DNA of 64,000 nt from assembly GCF_001641265.1 (NCBI RefSeq), contig NW_020167541.1, forward strand, positions 62,001 through 126,000, written 5' to 3'. The translations under genes were made by a program, and so were the position numbers. Positions 10,133 through 20,073 of this stretch are shown here, piece by piece (the stretch's first letter is position 1; each line of letters starts with the position of its first letter). The notes beneath the pieces were generated by a model, which saw only the letters and a program-made list of their open reading frames with translations, had not been told where the DNA came from and did not search any database. The DNA comes from Pseudogymnoascus destructans (Eukaryota > Ascomycota > Leotiomycetes > Thelebolales > Thelebolaceae).

Positions 10133-10442
10133 TGTAAGGACACAGGGAATACGGCTCTCCGTAGGTGCATATGGGAGTGCGAGTCGGAGGTGATGCTGTA
10201 TTCTATCCTATAGGTCTACTACGAAGGATACAAAAAAGATAAAGGGGGAGCTTACAGCTTCCTACCCCTTAAATATCCGTCTCGGGTCCGACTCTAATCA
10301 AGCTTAGCGTACCCTCGGTACTACTTAGTCGGTAATCCGAATCGACCCCGACTCTAACCCCTATGTTGCTGTACTACTATGTTATCTACTGCGCGTCCCC
10401 TTAGGGGTCCGAATGCACCCCGTGTAAGGAGGCATCCTTACA
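10133..10442 (-). repeat. LTR-B, 5' LTR of the chromovirus
   Basis: 310 bp; on the sense strand a TATTTAA box (10269-10275) lies about 30 bp before ATCTTTTTTGTAT (10240-10228), the predicted RNA start. Right flank AAATT (10443-10447). Confidence 0.95.
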
Positions 10443-10952
10443 AAATTATGTCATAGACAAATTATGTCATAACTTAACCAATCTTGTGGGTAAAACTAAA
10501 GAGCGATGACATGTAATGAATCATAGAGGTTCGTAGGAGCTTTTAGAGCTATCGTTCATGCTCCTAGGCCTCTAGTTGGTAGAGATATGCCATGTGGTAG
10601 TATGAGTGATGTCATGTAATGAATCATAGAGGTTCGTAGGAGCTTTTAGAGCTATCGTTCATGCTCCTAGGCCTCTAGTTGGTAGAGATATGCCATGTGG
10701 TAGTATGAGTGATGTCATGTAATGAATCATAGAGGGTTGTAGAGATATGCTATGTGGTAATATCGGCCCAGTAACTAAGGAGCGATGACGTGTAATGAAT
10801 CATAGATGGTTGTAGCAATCGTTGAGTAGTATTGCTCTTGTTGTTGGTGTGATAAGCCAAAATATGTAGTGACTTGTAGGTTTGAGGAGGAGATTTCCAA
10901 GTTTGCTCTTGAGTTTGATAGCAAACTGAGTGCAACGAATGTCAGTATGACA
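10443..10952 (+). repeat. LTR-C, right part (continuation of 1776-2331)
   Basis: Resumes at the AAATT target duplication and ends GAATGTCAGTATGACA. Compared with the 926-bp copies it carries an extra tandem copy of a unit of about 108 bp (ATGTAATGAATCATAGAGGTTCG..., starting near 10512 and 10620), which explains its greater length. Confidence 0.85.
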
Positions 10953-11288
10953 TGTAAGCTGTGGAGCCCACAGCTGCCCCCGTCACAAAGCTGGCTTACA
11001 AAATTTATACAGAATGAGCTTAAGGAATATCACTTTATTACTACGAAGCCAATTGCGCAGCAGCGTACGAATGCTCAAGATGAGTGTTACGGCTATGGTA
11101 ACGTGATGTCATGGTTACAGGACCAGGGCCTAGTAACGTGACATGTGAGTCACAGGGGGCAAGCGGGGTAGGCTGCCATGTGACGGGGCTAATGGATAGT
11201 TGCAGAAACTAGTGGATATTGGATAGTTGAGCTATCCACAAACTATCCTGAATATCTAACTATCCGCCAACTATCCAGATTACCCATG
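10953..11288 (+). other. Degenerate transposon-derived stretch
   Basis: Directly abuts the end of LTR-C. Positions 10970-11100 can be read as a fragment resembling the CENP-B/Tc5-type helix-turn-helix of pogo transposases (SQSWLTKFIQ, RRTNAQD-like QQRTNAQDE). This is a weak resemblance. 11190-11280 contains repeated TGGATAGTTG/CAACTATCC units in both orientations, able to form stem-loops. Alternatively 10953-11482 as a whole is a divergent LTR-A relative (it starts TGTAAG and ends GTTACA). I cannot decide. Confidence 0.35.
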
Positions 11289-11482
11289 AGGCACGACGCC
11301 ACTATATAAGTAGATAGTATTTCCTTAGATAGGAGCTTCGTGCTCAACTCAATACAGTATTTGTTATATACTAGTAACGTGTTACTTGAAGCCTTTGTGT
11401 CTGATCCCCTGCCTCCTCTGATAAGTAAACCTTTACGCAAGAGAACCTCTGTGTCTTCTATCGTTTAGAAGTCAGCGTTACA
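11289..11482 (+). repeat. LTR-A right-half fragment
   Basis: AGGCACGACGCCACTATATAAG...GTCAGCGTTACA matches the final 194 bp of LTR-A, including the TATATAAG box. The upstream U3 repeats typical of LTR-A are replaced by other sequence. A gag gene follows directly. Confidence 0.85.
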
Positions 11483-11486
11483 CTTT

Positions 11487-12615
11487 GAGCACCACTTCTA
11501 CGAGGCACTGGCTCATACACAAAGCAACATGTCTGTCGTCAGTTCGAAGGGGAAAACCCCCACCACGCCAACTTCGTCTCAGAGGTTGAGAATGAAGAGA
11601 TGCCCGATGCACCCACCATCAACGAACTCAAGGAAACTCTACGTGTCAAGTTGCCCGACACTTACTCCGGCAACCGAAAGGAACTTGAGGTGTTTTTGCT
11701 ACAGGTCGAACTGTACCAGCACTTCAATGACGAGAAGTTTCCCACCCAGGAGAGCTATGCCCTGTGGACTGCGTCCTACCTTAGGGGGGAAGCCCTGCGA
11801 TGGGTCGAACCATTCCTCAAGGATTATTTCAAATATGAAAGTACCAATGGAAGCATGGCAACTACCCAAGGCATGTTTGGTGGTTGGAAAGGATTCTGTA
11901 AGGAAATCCGTCGCATGTTCGGCGATATCGATGAGATCAAGACTGCGGAAGACCATCTGTACGCACTAAAACAGACTGGCAGCACTCTCACGTATGCCAC
12001 GGAGTTCCAGAGATACGGCAATCAGACCGGCTGGGATACCAGCGCACTCATCAGCCACTATCGCCGTGGGCTGAAGAGTAACGTCCGAATGGAACTTGCA
12101 CGCATGGAAACTCAACCAACGGATATGGTGTCTGTCATCGAGCACACCGTCCGAATCGACAACCGGATGTATGAATTCCAGAAGGAACGTCAAACCTACG
12201 ACAACCCAAAGAAGTACAACAAGTACCGAGGGAACGAAGGCCGAAGACGGGACAACCACCCACGAGACAATCGTTGGTCAGACCCTATGGAACTTGATGC
12301 CACATTCAAAACCAGACGACCCCGTGACCCAAAGAAGGAGAGACAAGTTAAGGAACGACTCTGTTTCAACTGCGACAAACCTGGCCACATGGCCCGGGAC
12401 TGCAGGCAGTCAAAGAAAGGGGACGGTGGAAGGAAGTTCGGCAAGCAACTTAACGCCACCTGGACAGGACAGTTGAACGCAACGTTTGTGAGCAAACAGG
12501 ACTGGGGAATAAACGGCGAGAGCACCTCAGAAGACGAGACCTCAGACGAAGGGTCGGAGGCGGAATCGTTCACCGTCTCGGAACAGGAGACCTTCGACGA
12601 ACTCGCACCCACTTT
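11487..12615 (+). mobile_element. Gypsy-type gag fragment with zinc knuckle
   Basis: From 11600 it encodes a retrotransposon gag (LPDTYSGNRKELEVFLLQ, YALWTASYLRGEALRWVEP, retrotrans_gag-like) with a CCHC knuckle (CFNCDKPGHMARDC) and an acidic tail. The start probably lies in another frame (MSVVSSKGKTP at 11529), shifted by one frameshift near 11590. At about 12615 the gag ends abruptly against an integrase fragment in the opposite orientation. The frame runs on to 12709, but that part is the antisense of integrase. Different family from the two chromoviruses described here. Confidence 0.8.
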
Positions 12616-13170
12616 GTTCGCAAAAAACGCACTTGTCTTGGTTGCATCTGATGGCAAACTGTTGGCAGCAAACTCCGCCATGCACAAGTATGAAACCCAA
12701 TTGTCTTGAAGATAGTTCACATGAGCTCGCAAGTAGCGTTCGAGCTCTGCATTGAATCGCTCAGTCTGTCCATCTGTTTCTGGGTGGAAGGCAGTTGAAA
12801 GTTTGGCTGAAATTTTCCAAATTTTGCAGAGCAAACTCCAGACTTCTGCAATGAACTGAGGACCTCTGTCTGATATTATCGAGTTTGGTAGACCATGGTG
12901 CTTCCATACATGTCGAAGTAAGAGCTGTGCTGTAGCTTCTGCAGTAGTCCCTTCTTGCCCAGCGAAACACGGAATGAAATGTCTTTCTTTCGTCAACCTG
13001 CATGCAACAACCAAGATAGCATTGTTCCCTTCACAGAGTGGTAATCCTGTCACGAAATCCATTGATATATCCATCCATGGTCGACTGTCAATAGGGATTG
13101 GTTGTAGAAGTCCATTGTAGGAATCTTGAGATGGTTTCGATCTTCGACAACTATGGCAGTTTTTGATATA
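12616..13170 (-). mobile_element. Gypsy integrase fragment, inverted complement of the 1-1385 element
   Basis: On the minus strand it reads RYIKNCHSCRRSKP (the CxxC of the zinc domain), MDISMDFVTGLP, SIISDRGPQFIAEVW and HPETDGQTERFNAELERY (catalytic D, D, E), then AEFAANS...FFAN. It starts at 13170 exactly where the pol fragment of 1-1385 stops (after HYYWPNMA). The two halves together would make one integrase, so they were probably one gene separated by an inversion. Confidence 0.85.
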
Positions 13171-13768
13171 TCGAATTATTGGAGCTTGACCTACTGGCTT
13201 TTCGACGCCAGGTTGAGGAGTCGAAGAAGCGGTCGAGCCGAAGCCGGGCTCGCCTTCAGTTTGGAGGTGAGCTTACGGCAGCTCACGCTCACGAGCTTCG
13301 GGCCCAGAAAGCTGAGCTAGCAGCTCAGAAGCTTGAGGCCAAGCGGGTTCGAGTAGCCCGCCAGGCTGCCTACCGGGCCCAAAAGCAGCTTCGCCGGGCA
13401 GGAATTGAGGCCCGGAAGGAAGAGCGCCTCCGAAAGAAGGGGGTAGCAGCTCTTCGGAAAGCTGGCCTCCCAATTCCTCCAGAGTTTGAGGACCTAATTC
13501 CTGACCCGGAAGCCCTCCAAACTGAGGTCGAGAGTGAGGGCGAGGGCGAGGGCGAGGGTGAGAGTGGGAGAGAGGGTAGGAGTGGGAGCGAAGAAGTGAT
13601 AGTTTCATAGAATGGCTTAATTATGTACCTTTACATACAAATTACTATGGAGAGGTACTTACGGTCGCAATTGTGACGAGCCGCGTATTGCTTCCTCTCG
13701 AGTTGGGCAGCCGCGTATTGCTTACTCCAACCAACCTTGAGCGAAGCGAAATTTGGTCACGACGATTA
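13171..13768 (+). mobile_element. DDE transposase C-terminal part and terminal repeat
   Basis: Starts with ELDLLAFRRQVEESKK and continues as a basic, probably coiled-coil tail (RRAGIEARKEERLRKKG), ending with a Glu/Gly/Ser-rich stretch and a stop at 13608-13610. The 3' non-coding part ends with the terminal sequence GTCACGACGATTA, as in the 46443 copy. The N-terminal part of the same transposase lies inverted at 1386-1775. Confidence 0.85.
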
Positions 13769-14161
13769 TTCATCTGGCGTTCGGTCATGTCGCACCACTT
13801 TAGACGCTCATAACTCCACGACTCTTGGAGCAAATCGCTCGCCTGTCGCTCTATGTAACAGGTAACCCTCTAAAGTCTGTGGTGCGGGCGACGGCTGCCC
13901 TGCTCCGACCATGAACCATCCATCGCGATCTTTGTGTGCCCTTGCGCACGGACCAACTTTCGGGTTCTTGGTAAGAACCACGCCCGAGAGTCGGGACATA
14001 TTAAGGGGTAGTAGGGGCTCCTAGGTTTCGATTAAAGGTTGTAATAGTAGAGCTTCTATACGACTCGTTTTTGTATAGGGAGGAGACTTACGTATGGTAT
14101 AAGCTAACGGGAGATCATAAAGTAGGGTTTTGGTAGGGTTGGCCATTCCCAAGCGCCTGTT
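13769..14161. other. Intergenic, no gene seen
   Basis: Between the transposon end and the direct repeats downstream of the flippase gene. I see no coding pattern, only short unsupported frames. Confidence 0.5.
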
Positions 14162-14372
14162 ACGTTATATCACCGTATAGGGGGGTTTTAGCATAGATAT
14201 GTAACACAATCTCTCTAAGCGACGCCTATCGCGTTATATCACCGAGTGGGAGGATTTGAAAGCAGATACGCAACACAATCTTTATCTAAGTTACGGCGTA
14301 GTAGCGGCGCCCGTCGCATTATATCACTAAGTGGGGGGCTTGAAATCATATATGCGACACAATCTCTATCTC
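14162..14372 (+). repeat. Three diverged direct repeats downstream of the Neo1 gene
   Basis: Three units share GTTATATCAC...GGGG...ACACAATCT, starting near 14162, 14231 and 14315. Each is about 58 bp, with spacers of 11 and 24 bp. No coding potential and origin unknown; possibly remnants of a small non-autonomous element. Confidence 0.6.
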
Positions 14373-14602
14373 ATTACAACGCTTCGCTATGCTATGCTAA
14401 TAAAAAAGCCGCCGGAACCCGACTGATCTCCGACGCCTATATCCCCTGAACCTTCCTGTACGACGGAGGCTTGATCCTCCTTCTAATCAGCTTCCCCGCA
14501 TACCACGGAATCAAGCTGACTGCACAAATAGCCGCCACTCTCCAATAGAACCCCCTATTCTCCGTTAGCATTTAATCGCTAGCCACAATGTGGATAGTAA
14601 AC

Positions 14603-17600
14603 TTACAAGGTCATCATATATCCCAAATCAAAGTAGCCCCCAAGGAACGGGACGCTCGCCACATACGCAAGCGACGTCCCGACAAGGCAGACCACCATAA
14701 CCCAGTGCCACGTAGTGATTTCCATGGCCACCATGCACAGCTCGTTAACCACCACACATGTAAAGCTCACGGCCACCATCCTATTTCCATCGACCTCTGT
14801 TAGGATTTGGCTGAGCCCCTGAATAATGCAACCCTGGTAGATCGACACCCCAACCCACATGAAGAACGTGCGGTAGCTGAGCGATGCACCAGATGTGAGT
14901 TCCTTGTACAGCTCCGGGTACAGATTCGCGAGGTCCTCGTCCACATCGCGGTCCAGCACGAGGGAAAAGACAGGCGCCATAGTGTACACAGTAGCATATC
15001 CGACCATCAGCCAGTCTATATACAGACCCTCCGGCTCGAATTTCAAGGCGATACTGTACATGGTCTGGCAAACGGCGACGATCAGTCCTCTGTGGATGAC
15101 GAACTGTGCGAGCTTGGCTGAGCGCTTGTAGCTATTACGGCCATGCCAGACAAGCAGCTTAGTCAGATGACAGAATTGCTCGATGGAGAAGTCTGCAGCG
15201 AGAGACGCCTGCCGACCTTCCTTCCCGACAATTCCGACGCCCACATCCGCGGCTTGAATCATAGAAACATCGTTACCGCCATCACCAATGCAGCAGACTC
15301 GCTTCTTCGTGTATTCGCGGATGAGTTTTGCAACGTCGGCTTTTTGAGTTGGGGAACAACGGCAAGCGACAACGGTAGGGAGGCGAACGGCAAGGGAGAT
15401 GAAGTCGTCGCGGAAGTATCTGAGGAATAGGGCTAAACTCTCACCGTCGATGAGAAGGCAAGCGTCCAGTTTGCTGTGGAGGAAGTCCAGGTGGTCTTGA
15501 GCGTTATCTTTGCGCTTGAGCTGCGCGACAGTATGCACATATTGACCACGAGCGACAAGCTTGGAGCTCACAGCAACACAGCGGGCTGTTTCGACTTTAT
15601 CACCTGTTAACATCCAAATCTTGATACCTGCATTGCGGAGAAGCTCGAGGGATGCCTTCACATCCTTTTGTAGCTTGTCCTCGACACCAGTCACGCCAAG
15701 TAACTCGAGGTCACGCTCGAGGTACTGGGAGACCACTCGCGCAATGCCACCATCGCGACCCTGGATCTCAATAGATGCCTCCCTGTGCTTCACTGCAAAC
15801 TCTTTGTAATGCTGGGCGGATAGTCGCTTTCTCCCAACAACAAGCGTCCGTAATCCTTCCCGGGCCATATTTGCCGTTTCTTCGTCAAGCCAATCATTAG
15901 CTGCAACAATGTTACCCATAACTGTGTCCGCGCCTTTTTGGTAAAACCAGATCTCTCCAGCCTCAAGGTCAGAACGGAGAGTTGACTCATTGCCTTCATA
16001 AAACTGCACAATAACTCCCATACGCTTTCCTTCTGAAGTGAACGGGAAGATGTCGAGAATCTTGACTCGGACAACTGAACGGCCAGTATCCACAGACTGG
16101 AGTAGCATCCCCTTCCTGTCTCGGTGTAGTAATCGCAGACCCACGGCTTCCGTCCATTTGACAATGGCAATTTCGTCAGGTGAAGAGGCTTGGTATGTGG
16201 TGACGGTCTCCCCATTCTCCTCATCCATAGTAGGAGTTACATTGTGACAAAGCGCTAGGGCTAGAACAACATCACGAACACGAGAGCCAATCTCTCGTCT
16301 TGTTCGTGTGGCCGTGACATTGGTGGCCGTGGCGACATAGGTTGAAGATGGTGTTATTAGAGTAGCGCCGTTATTCCTCAAGGTTGGAATGGAAAAGCCT
16401 TGCTTAATATATGACGCCACTTCATCCATAGCGTCGTTGGCATACGAGACTGTGCCAACATGTATTTTCTTCATTTCCATTTCGTTTTGTGTTAATGTGC
16501 CAGTTTTGTCGCTCAGGAGATATTCGATGCGGCCGAGCTCTTCCGGTATTGTGCTGGTACGGACCACCGTTCCTTCGATGCCTTTGTCTCTTTGGATATA
16601 CCAGGAATATACAGATTTTCCCATATCAAGATTCACTCGGAGACTTATCGGAACGATGGTCGAAAAGAGAACTAAGAATCTCACAATCTTAACATACCAT
16701 TTCCCAGTAACAGTGTGCCCAACCGCCTCAAAGGCAACAAGGACGATAGAAAGGGTAACTGTGAGAGCGCAGAGTATCTTAACCAACGAGTTAATCTCGT
16801 ATTCCAACAAGCCAGTCTTTGACCGAGATTGAGAAGTTGACAAGGCGGACCTCGTTTGAGAACCGGTGTAAATTATGACGGCAAGGGTAACAGCGTTCGA
16901 TGCGAGAACTGTATTTGCCCACGCAGTATTGTCTATTGATAGTGACGCGGTCTTTGAGCCATCGGGATGCTCCTCATCTGCCCCTTCAGTTACATTCGAT
17001 GGGCCACCCTGTAATTTATCAATCGACTGTCTCGAACCCCACCCGTAGGATCTCGGTTCAAGCTCGACTGTGCCCATAAACTCGTTCACCTTCTTATCAG
17101 GTTTTCCAGCTGTGACTCGAAGTCTCACAAATTCAGACACTGCCAAGGACTGTGTCAAAGGAGAACCAAGACGTAATTTCCAGTCAGTTTCTCCGTCAAG
17201 CTGATCCGTCCTGATGAAGGTCTCTCCGATTCCGTCACCAGCAGGCGAAGGGGCGTTCTCAGCCGGTGGCGTTTGTTCCACTCTAGATGTAGAAACTGAA
17301 TCTCCTAATAAATATTCGGTTTCGTTGGTCGCATCTGGTTGGCCATCTGGGCCGTCTCCAGCCGACGAATCATGTGTATAACTTTGGAGGATCACCACAT
17401 CAGCCGGCACACGTTGGTCTTTTCCAAGTTTCAGGACATCACCAACACGCAAATCGCGTGACTTCTTAACAACCTCAATGTAGGTAGCTGACGGTTCCGG
17501 GGGGGATAAAATCCCATCACTCTCTACCGCCTCTTCTTCCTCTCGAATGTCGCCAAGCCTATCGCGCCTGCGACTCGTCTTGCTTGCTTTTCTCGCCGAT

Positions 17601-18505
17601 TTCGGTGCTCTTCTTCTAAAACTCATCCCCTCATTATCATATCCAGCGGCATCAAATCTTACAACCGTATATCCCTCCGAATTTGCCTCATTGTCTCTCC
17701 TCCTCCGGTCTATGTCGTCAAATGCTTCCTTCCCCAATGTGATGGCCAGAACAAACACCAGCGGAACAATATATGTGGATAGATATCCAATTCGCAGTGC
17801 GGGTATGGCTTGCGATAAAGCGACAAGTAAAAAGTACATGTTGAAGAAGAATGAGAACTCGTTGTACAGGGTAACCGGAAGAAAGCTCCACGGTGTGTAT
17901 TTGGCGTTTGAGACGGCATTAGGGGGAAATTTCGTGGCTTGAGATCTCCCAACAGCTACTGTACGCGACGACGCAGGATCGTGCTCCTCCTCCGGGTTCT
18001 CGTCGTCGTCAGGTTCGTCAGGCCTGGGAGGGCTTTGTAAGAAGCTGGGCATTCGAAAGCGGGAGCCCATCCTACTGACTGTGCTGCGGTATGCATCGGG
18101 GCTTGGACGTGAGCGTCTTCTCTTCGAGCCCTGCAATAAAGCCGCATCGTCCTCATTGGTGGCGCTGTTGTCTGTATTCCAACCTCCATCACCCCCCTGA
18201 TCATCGTGTGCCCCGCTATCCTCCCCACCTCTGCCTCTGCCTAGCTCGCCATATCTCCGATGCCTCGCGCCCGTGCCCCGAAGTCCGCCCATGCGCAAGT
18301 TTCGTAGTGCTATATGCCCTTTTCGCTCTTGATGCGCCCGAATCTCTTCGTGGCTCCTCCTGCTCGCAGCGGATGCCAGCCCATTCGACGGGTTTGAGGT
18401 TGTGATAGGGTCGAGCTCTTGCAGGTCAATATCTAGGTCGGAATCTGAATCTTCAACTGGGGGGCTTTGGGCGTTTGGCTTGCTGTAGTGTGTCGAGGAC
18501 GACAT
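14603..18505 (-). CDS. neo1: P4-ATPase phospholipid flippase, Neo1/ATP9 type
   Basis: Intronless, 1300 aa. P4-type P-type ATPase that moves aminophospholipids to the cytosolic leaflet; the Neo1 class acts in Golgi/endosome membranes (family knowledge). Seen here: a long acidic, Ser-rich N-terminus (about 1-210), first membrane pair around 215-270, actuator motif DGET near residue 437, phosphorylation motif DKTGTLTQN with the aspartate near 666, the nucleotide-binding domain, the hinge GDGGNDVSMIQAADVGVGI near 1070, and a C-terminal block of hydrophobic segments to the end (YFDLGYMMTL). The sequence VVRTSTIPEELGRIEYLLS before DKTGT is typical of Neo1. It is about 150 residues longer than yeast Neo1 (1151 aa), mostly in the N-terminus. 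All key motifs are intact. Neo1-class members work without a Cdc50 partner, as known for yeast. Confidence 0.93.
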   Translation of the reverse strand: MSSSTHYSKPNAQSPPVEDSDSDLDIDLQELDPITTSNPSNGLASAASRRSHEEIRAHQERKGHIALRNLRMGGLRGTGARHRRYGELGRGRGGEDSGAHDDQGGDGGWNTDNSATNEDDAALLQGSKRRRSRPSPDAYRSTVSRMGSRFRMPSFLQSPPRPDEPDDDENPEEEHDPASSRTVAVGRSQATKFPPNAVSNAKYTPWSFLPVTLYNEFSFFFNMYFLLVALSQAIPALRIGYLSTYIVPLVFVLAITLGKEAFDDIDRRRRDNEANSEGYTVVRFDAAGYDNEGMSFRRRAPKSARKASKTSRRRDRLGDIREEEEAVESDGILSPPEPSATYIEVVKKSRDLRVGDVLKLGKDQRVPADVVILQSYTHDSSAGDGPDGQPDATNETEYLLGDSVSTSRVEQTPPAENAPSPAGDGIGETFIRTDQLDGETDWKLRLGSPLTQSLAVSEFVRLRVTAGKPDKKVNEFMGTVELEPRSYGWGSRQSIDKLQGGPSNVTEGADEEHPDGSKTASLSIDNTAWANTVLASNAVTLAVIIYTGSQTRSALSTSQSRSKTGLLEYEINSLVKILCALTVTLSIVLVAFEAVGHTVTGKWYVKIVRFLVLFSTIVPISLRVNLDMGKSVYSWYIQRDKGIEGTVVRTSTIPEELGRIEYLLSDKTGTLTQNEMEMKKIHVGTVSYANDAMDEVASYIKQGFSIPTLRNNGATLITPSSTYVATATNVTATRTRREIGSRVRDVVLALALCHNVTPTMDEENGETVTTYQASSPDEIAIVKWTEAVGLRLLHRDRKGMLLQSVDTGRSVVRVKILDIFPFTSEGKRMGVIVQFYEGNESTLRSDLEAGEIWFYQKGADTVMGNIVAANDWLDEETANMAREGLRTLVVGRKRLSAQHYKEFAVKHREASIEIQGRDGGIARVVSQYLERDLELLGVTGVEDKLQKDVKASLELLRNAGIKIWMLTGDKVETARCVAVSSKLVARGQYVHTVAQLKRKDNAQDHLDFLHSKLDACLLIDGESLALFLRYFRDDFISLAVRLPTVVACRCSPTQKADVAKLIREYTKKRVCCIGDGGNDVSMIQAADVGVGIVGKEGRQASLAADFSIEQFCHLTKLLVWHGRNSYKRSAKLAQFVIHRGLIVAVCQTMYSIALKFEPEGLYIDWLMVGYATVYTMAPVFSLVLDRDVDEDLANLYPELYKELTSGASLSYRTFFMWVGVSIYQGCIIQGLSQILTEVDGNRMVAVSFTCVVVNELCMVAMEITTWHWVMVVCLVGTSLAYVASVPFLGGYFDLGYMMTL

Positions 18506-19342
18506 GCCAGGCTGCCGGAGAGCACGGGGGTATGGGTGCCTTTTAGGTTACGTGTGGTAACGTATTCGAAATAAAATATATAGGCCGCAAGTGTTCTTCA
18601 AGCATAATTTGGTGTCTTAGAGGTGTAACCGAACCTTGGGTTCTTGTAAAAGGGCGTTATGATATTTGGCGTTCGGGTGGACGAGTACGCAATGACATAC
18701 GTAGAAGCCAAGTCGGCCACAATTGTGCCGCCTCCCACTGGCCACTCACGTGACACCGAAGCTTTGCCTTGGTGATTTCAGCCTTCTTGAAGCCCAAAGC
18801 CCCAACGGAGAATCTTTATACTGCGGCAAGTATAAAGTATAATAACCATTTATCTTTTCTCATTGTGTAGAATGCATTGTCTTGCTAAAGTCCTTGCTTC
18901 TACTGCACACATTTTGCGTTCTTAAACGGGTTTGTGTCACACCAGGAAAGCACATTTATGCAGTATCATAACTGTGTAGAGCGTATTTGCTGCAGCGGCA
19001 TCCGTAGAACAACGTGGCGATTTCATAGATTGATATTGTAGAAATTATAAGGGAACTTGATAATTCCCGTCACAATCCTAAAATCCCTTGTATTTCTTCG
19101 ATCTGCATGTTTCGCAGGGATTCGCGGAATTTGCGGCGAGGAGTCGCGTCTAACATTAACTTAGCGCTTCGCTAGACGGCAGCCTACCTAAAATCCAGAG
19201 CGAAGCGAGCTCGCTCTCCTCGTAAATAGGCACCAGCGTTTAGGCATATCTTAACGATCCGCTTCGGCGCTGGAAACCTGTTAAAAACCTACTATTTGTC
19301 AGAAACTCTAATATAAATCAATACCAATAGCCATCCATAGTC
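18506..19342. other. Intergenic between two divergent genes
   Basis: Upstream region of the Neo1 gene (to the left) and of the small gene at 19343 (to the right). Around 19150-19220 there are GCGCTTCGCTAG and GAGCGAAGCGAGCTCGCTC short inverted motifs, resembling the GC-rich ends of nearby transposons but not matching them. No gene recognised. Confidence 0.5.
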
Positions 19343-19795
19343 ATGTCTCGCGAAATCCTCCTGGTAGTTTACCATCAATCCCTGAACACGCCGGCGCACT
19401 GGACTATGTTCATCCCGAACAGCGACGGAGATGTCCAGGGGAAAAAGATCCATGCCGTAGGAAACCCCTTCCAAGGCTACCAGCTTGAAATCGCAGAGTA
19501 CGACATTTCGAAGGACGGACGAAAATATGAGATAATCTCCCTCGGGACTATAAATGATAACGGGCTATCCCAACTCGATACTAAGGCTCGGAGTATTCCA
19601 GCACCTGGCGTTAGCAAGAATCCATTGAATCGATTCGAGGTAAGGCACTTTTGTATAAGAAGAGATTTAGACTAATGGGTATTACAGGTTGATAATTGCC
19701 AAAGCTGGCTCAAGCGTTATGTTGATTTACTAGTTAAAGATGGGGTGATGGCCCAGCCGGCTCGTGATGCGCTTGATAATGCTCCGAGAATATAA
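19343..19795 (+). CDS. Small uncharacterised fungal protein, two exons
   Basis: Exons 19343-19639 and 19688-19795; 134 aa. The intron is GTAAGG...ATTACAG (48 nt), phase 0. The protein begins MSREILLVVYHQSLN, then PAHWTMFIPNSDG and HAVGNPFQGYQLEI. The second exon gives VDNCQSWLKRYVDLLVKDG. The His-Trp near the start followed by a Cys in DNCQSW recalls small fungal proteins of unknown function (DUF6914-like, from memory and unverified). No signal peptide or membrane segment. Intact. Confidence 0.75.
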
Positions 19796-20073
19796 AGGGC
19801 CTCGAGGTATCACTGTATCTAGATTTTCCCGTCGTCAAAGGCTTTACTTGAACTATAAATCGATGGGGCCCACAGGGGATAAATTTGCTGCTAGGTTCCA
19901 TCGATAGAGGTATCTTGGACAGATACTCTCAGACAGATTTCCCAATTCAGCGTATCTTCCGCTGAGTAACTGTCATGTATCTCAGAATCAATAGTGATAA
20001 GATGTTAATCTATGCTGTATCAGCACAATAGTTTTTCCAGGCAAGATTATATTCTTTATTAATATAACTACCT

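Larger units (their letters stand above)
2332..10442 (-). mobile_element. Full-length Ty3/gypsy chromovirus (LTR-B family) with nested solo LTR
   Basis: Minus-strand element of 8111 bp bounded by 310-bp LTRs (2332-2641 and 10133-10442) that differ at one base by my reading, with 5-bp target duplications AAATT. Order in the sense direction: 5' LTR, self-primer-type binding site, gag, protease, reverse transcriptase, RNase H, integrase, chromodomain, then an antisense gene, a polypurine tract and the 3' LTR. It is disabled by an in-frame TAA in gag, frameshifts near 7140 and 5710, and a solo LTR-A (7645-8119) in the protease-RT linker. Apart from these lesions it is complete. The chromodomain and predicted self-priming place it near the Tf1/sushi chromoviruses (family knowledge). 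Confidence 0.93.

Noticed and set aside
12196..12709. Extension of the minus-strand integrase frame past 12616 and of the plus-strand gag frame past 12615
   Set aside because: Each is the antisense shadow of the other element beyond the junction near 12615.
14603..18505. Secondary open frames on the plus strand across the flippase gene
   Set aside because: Antisense shadows of a long conserved protein.
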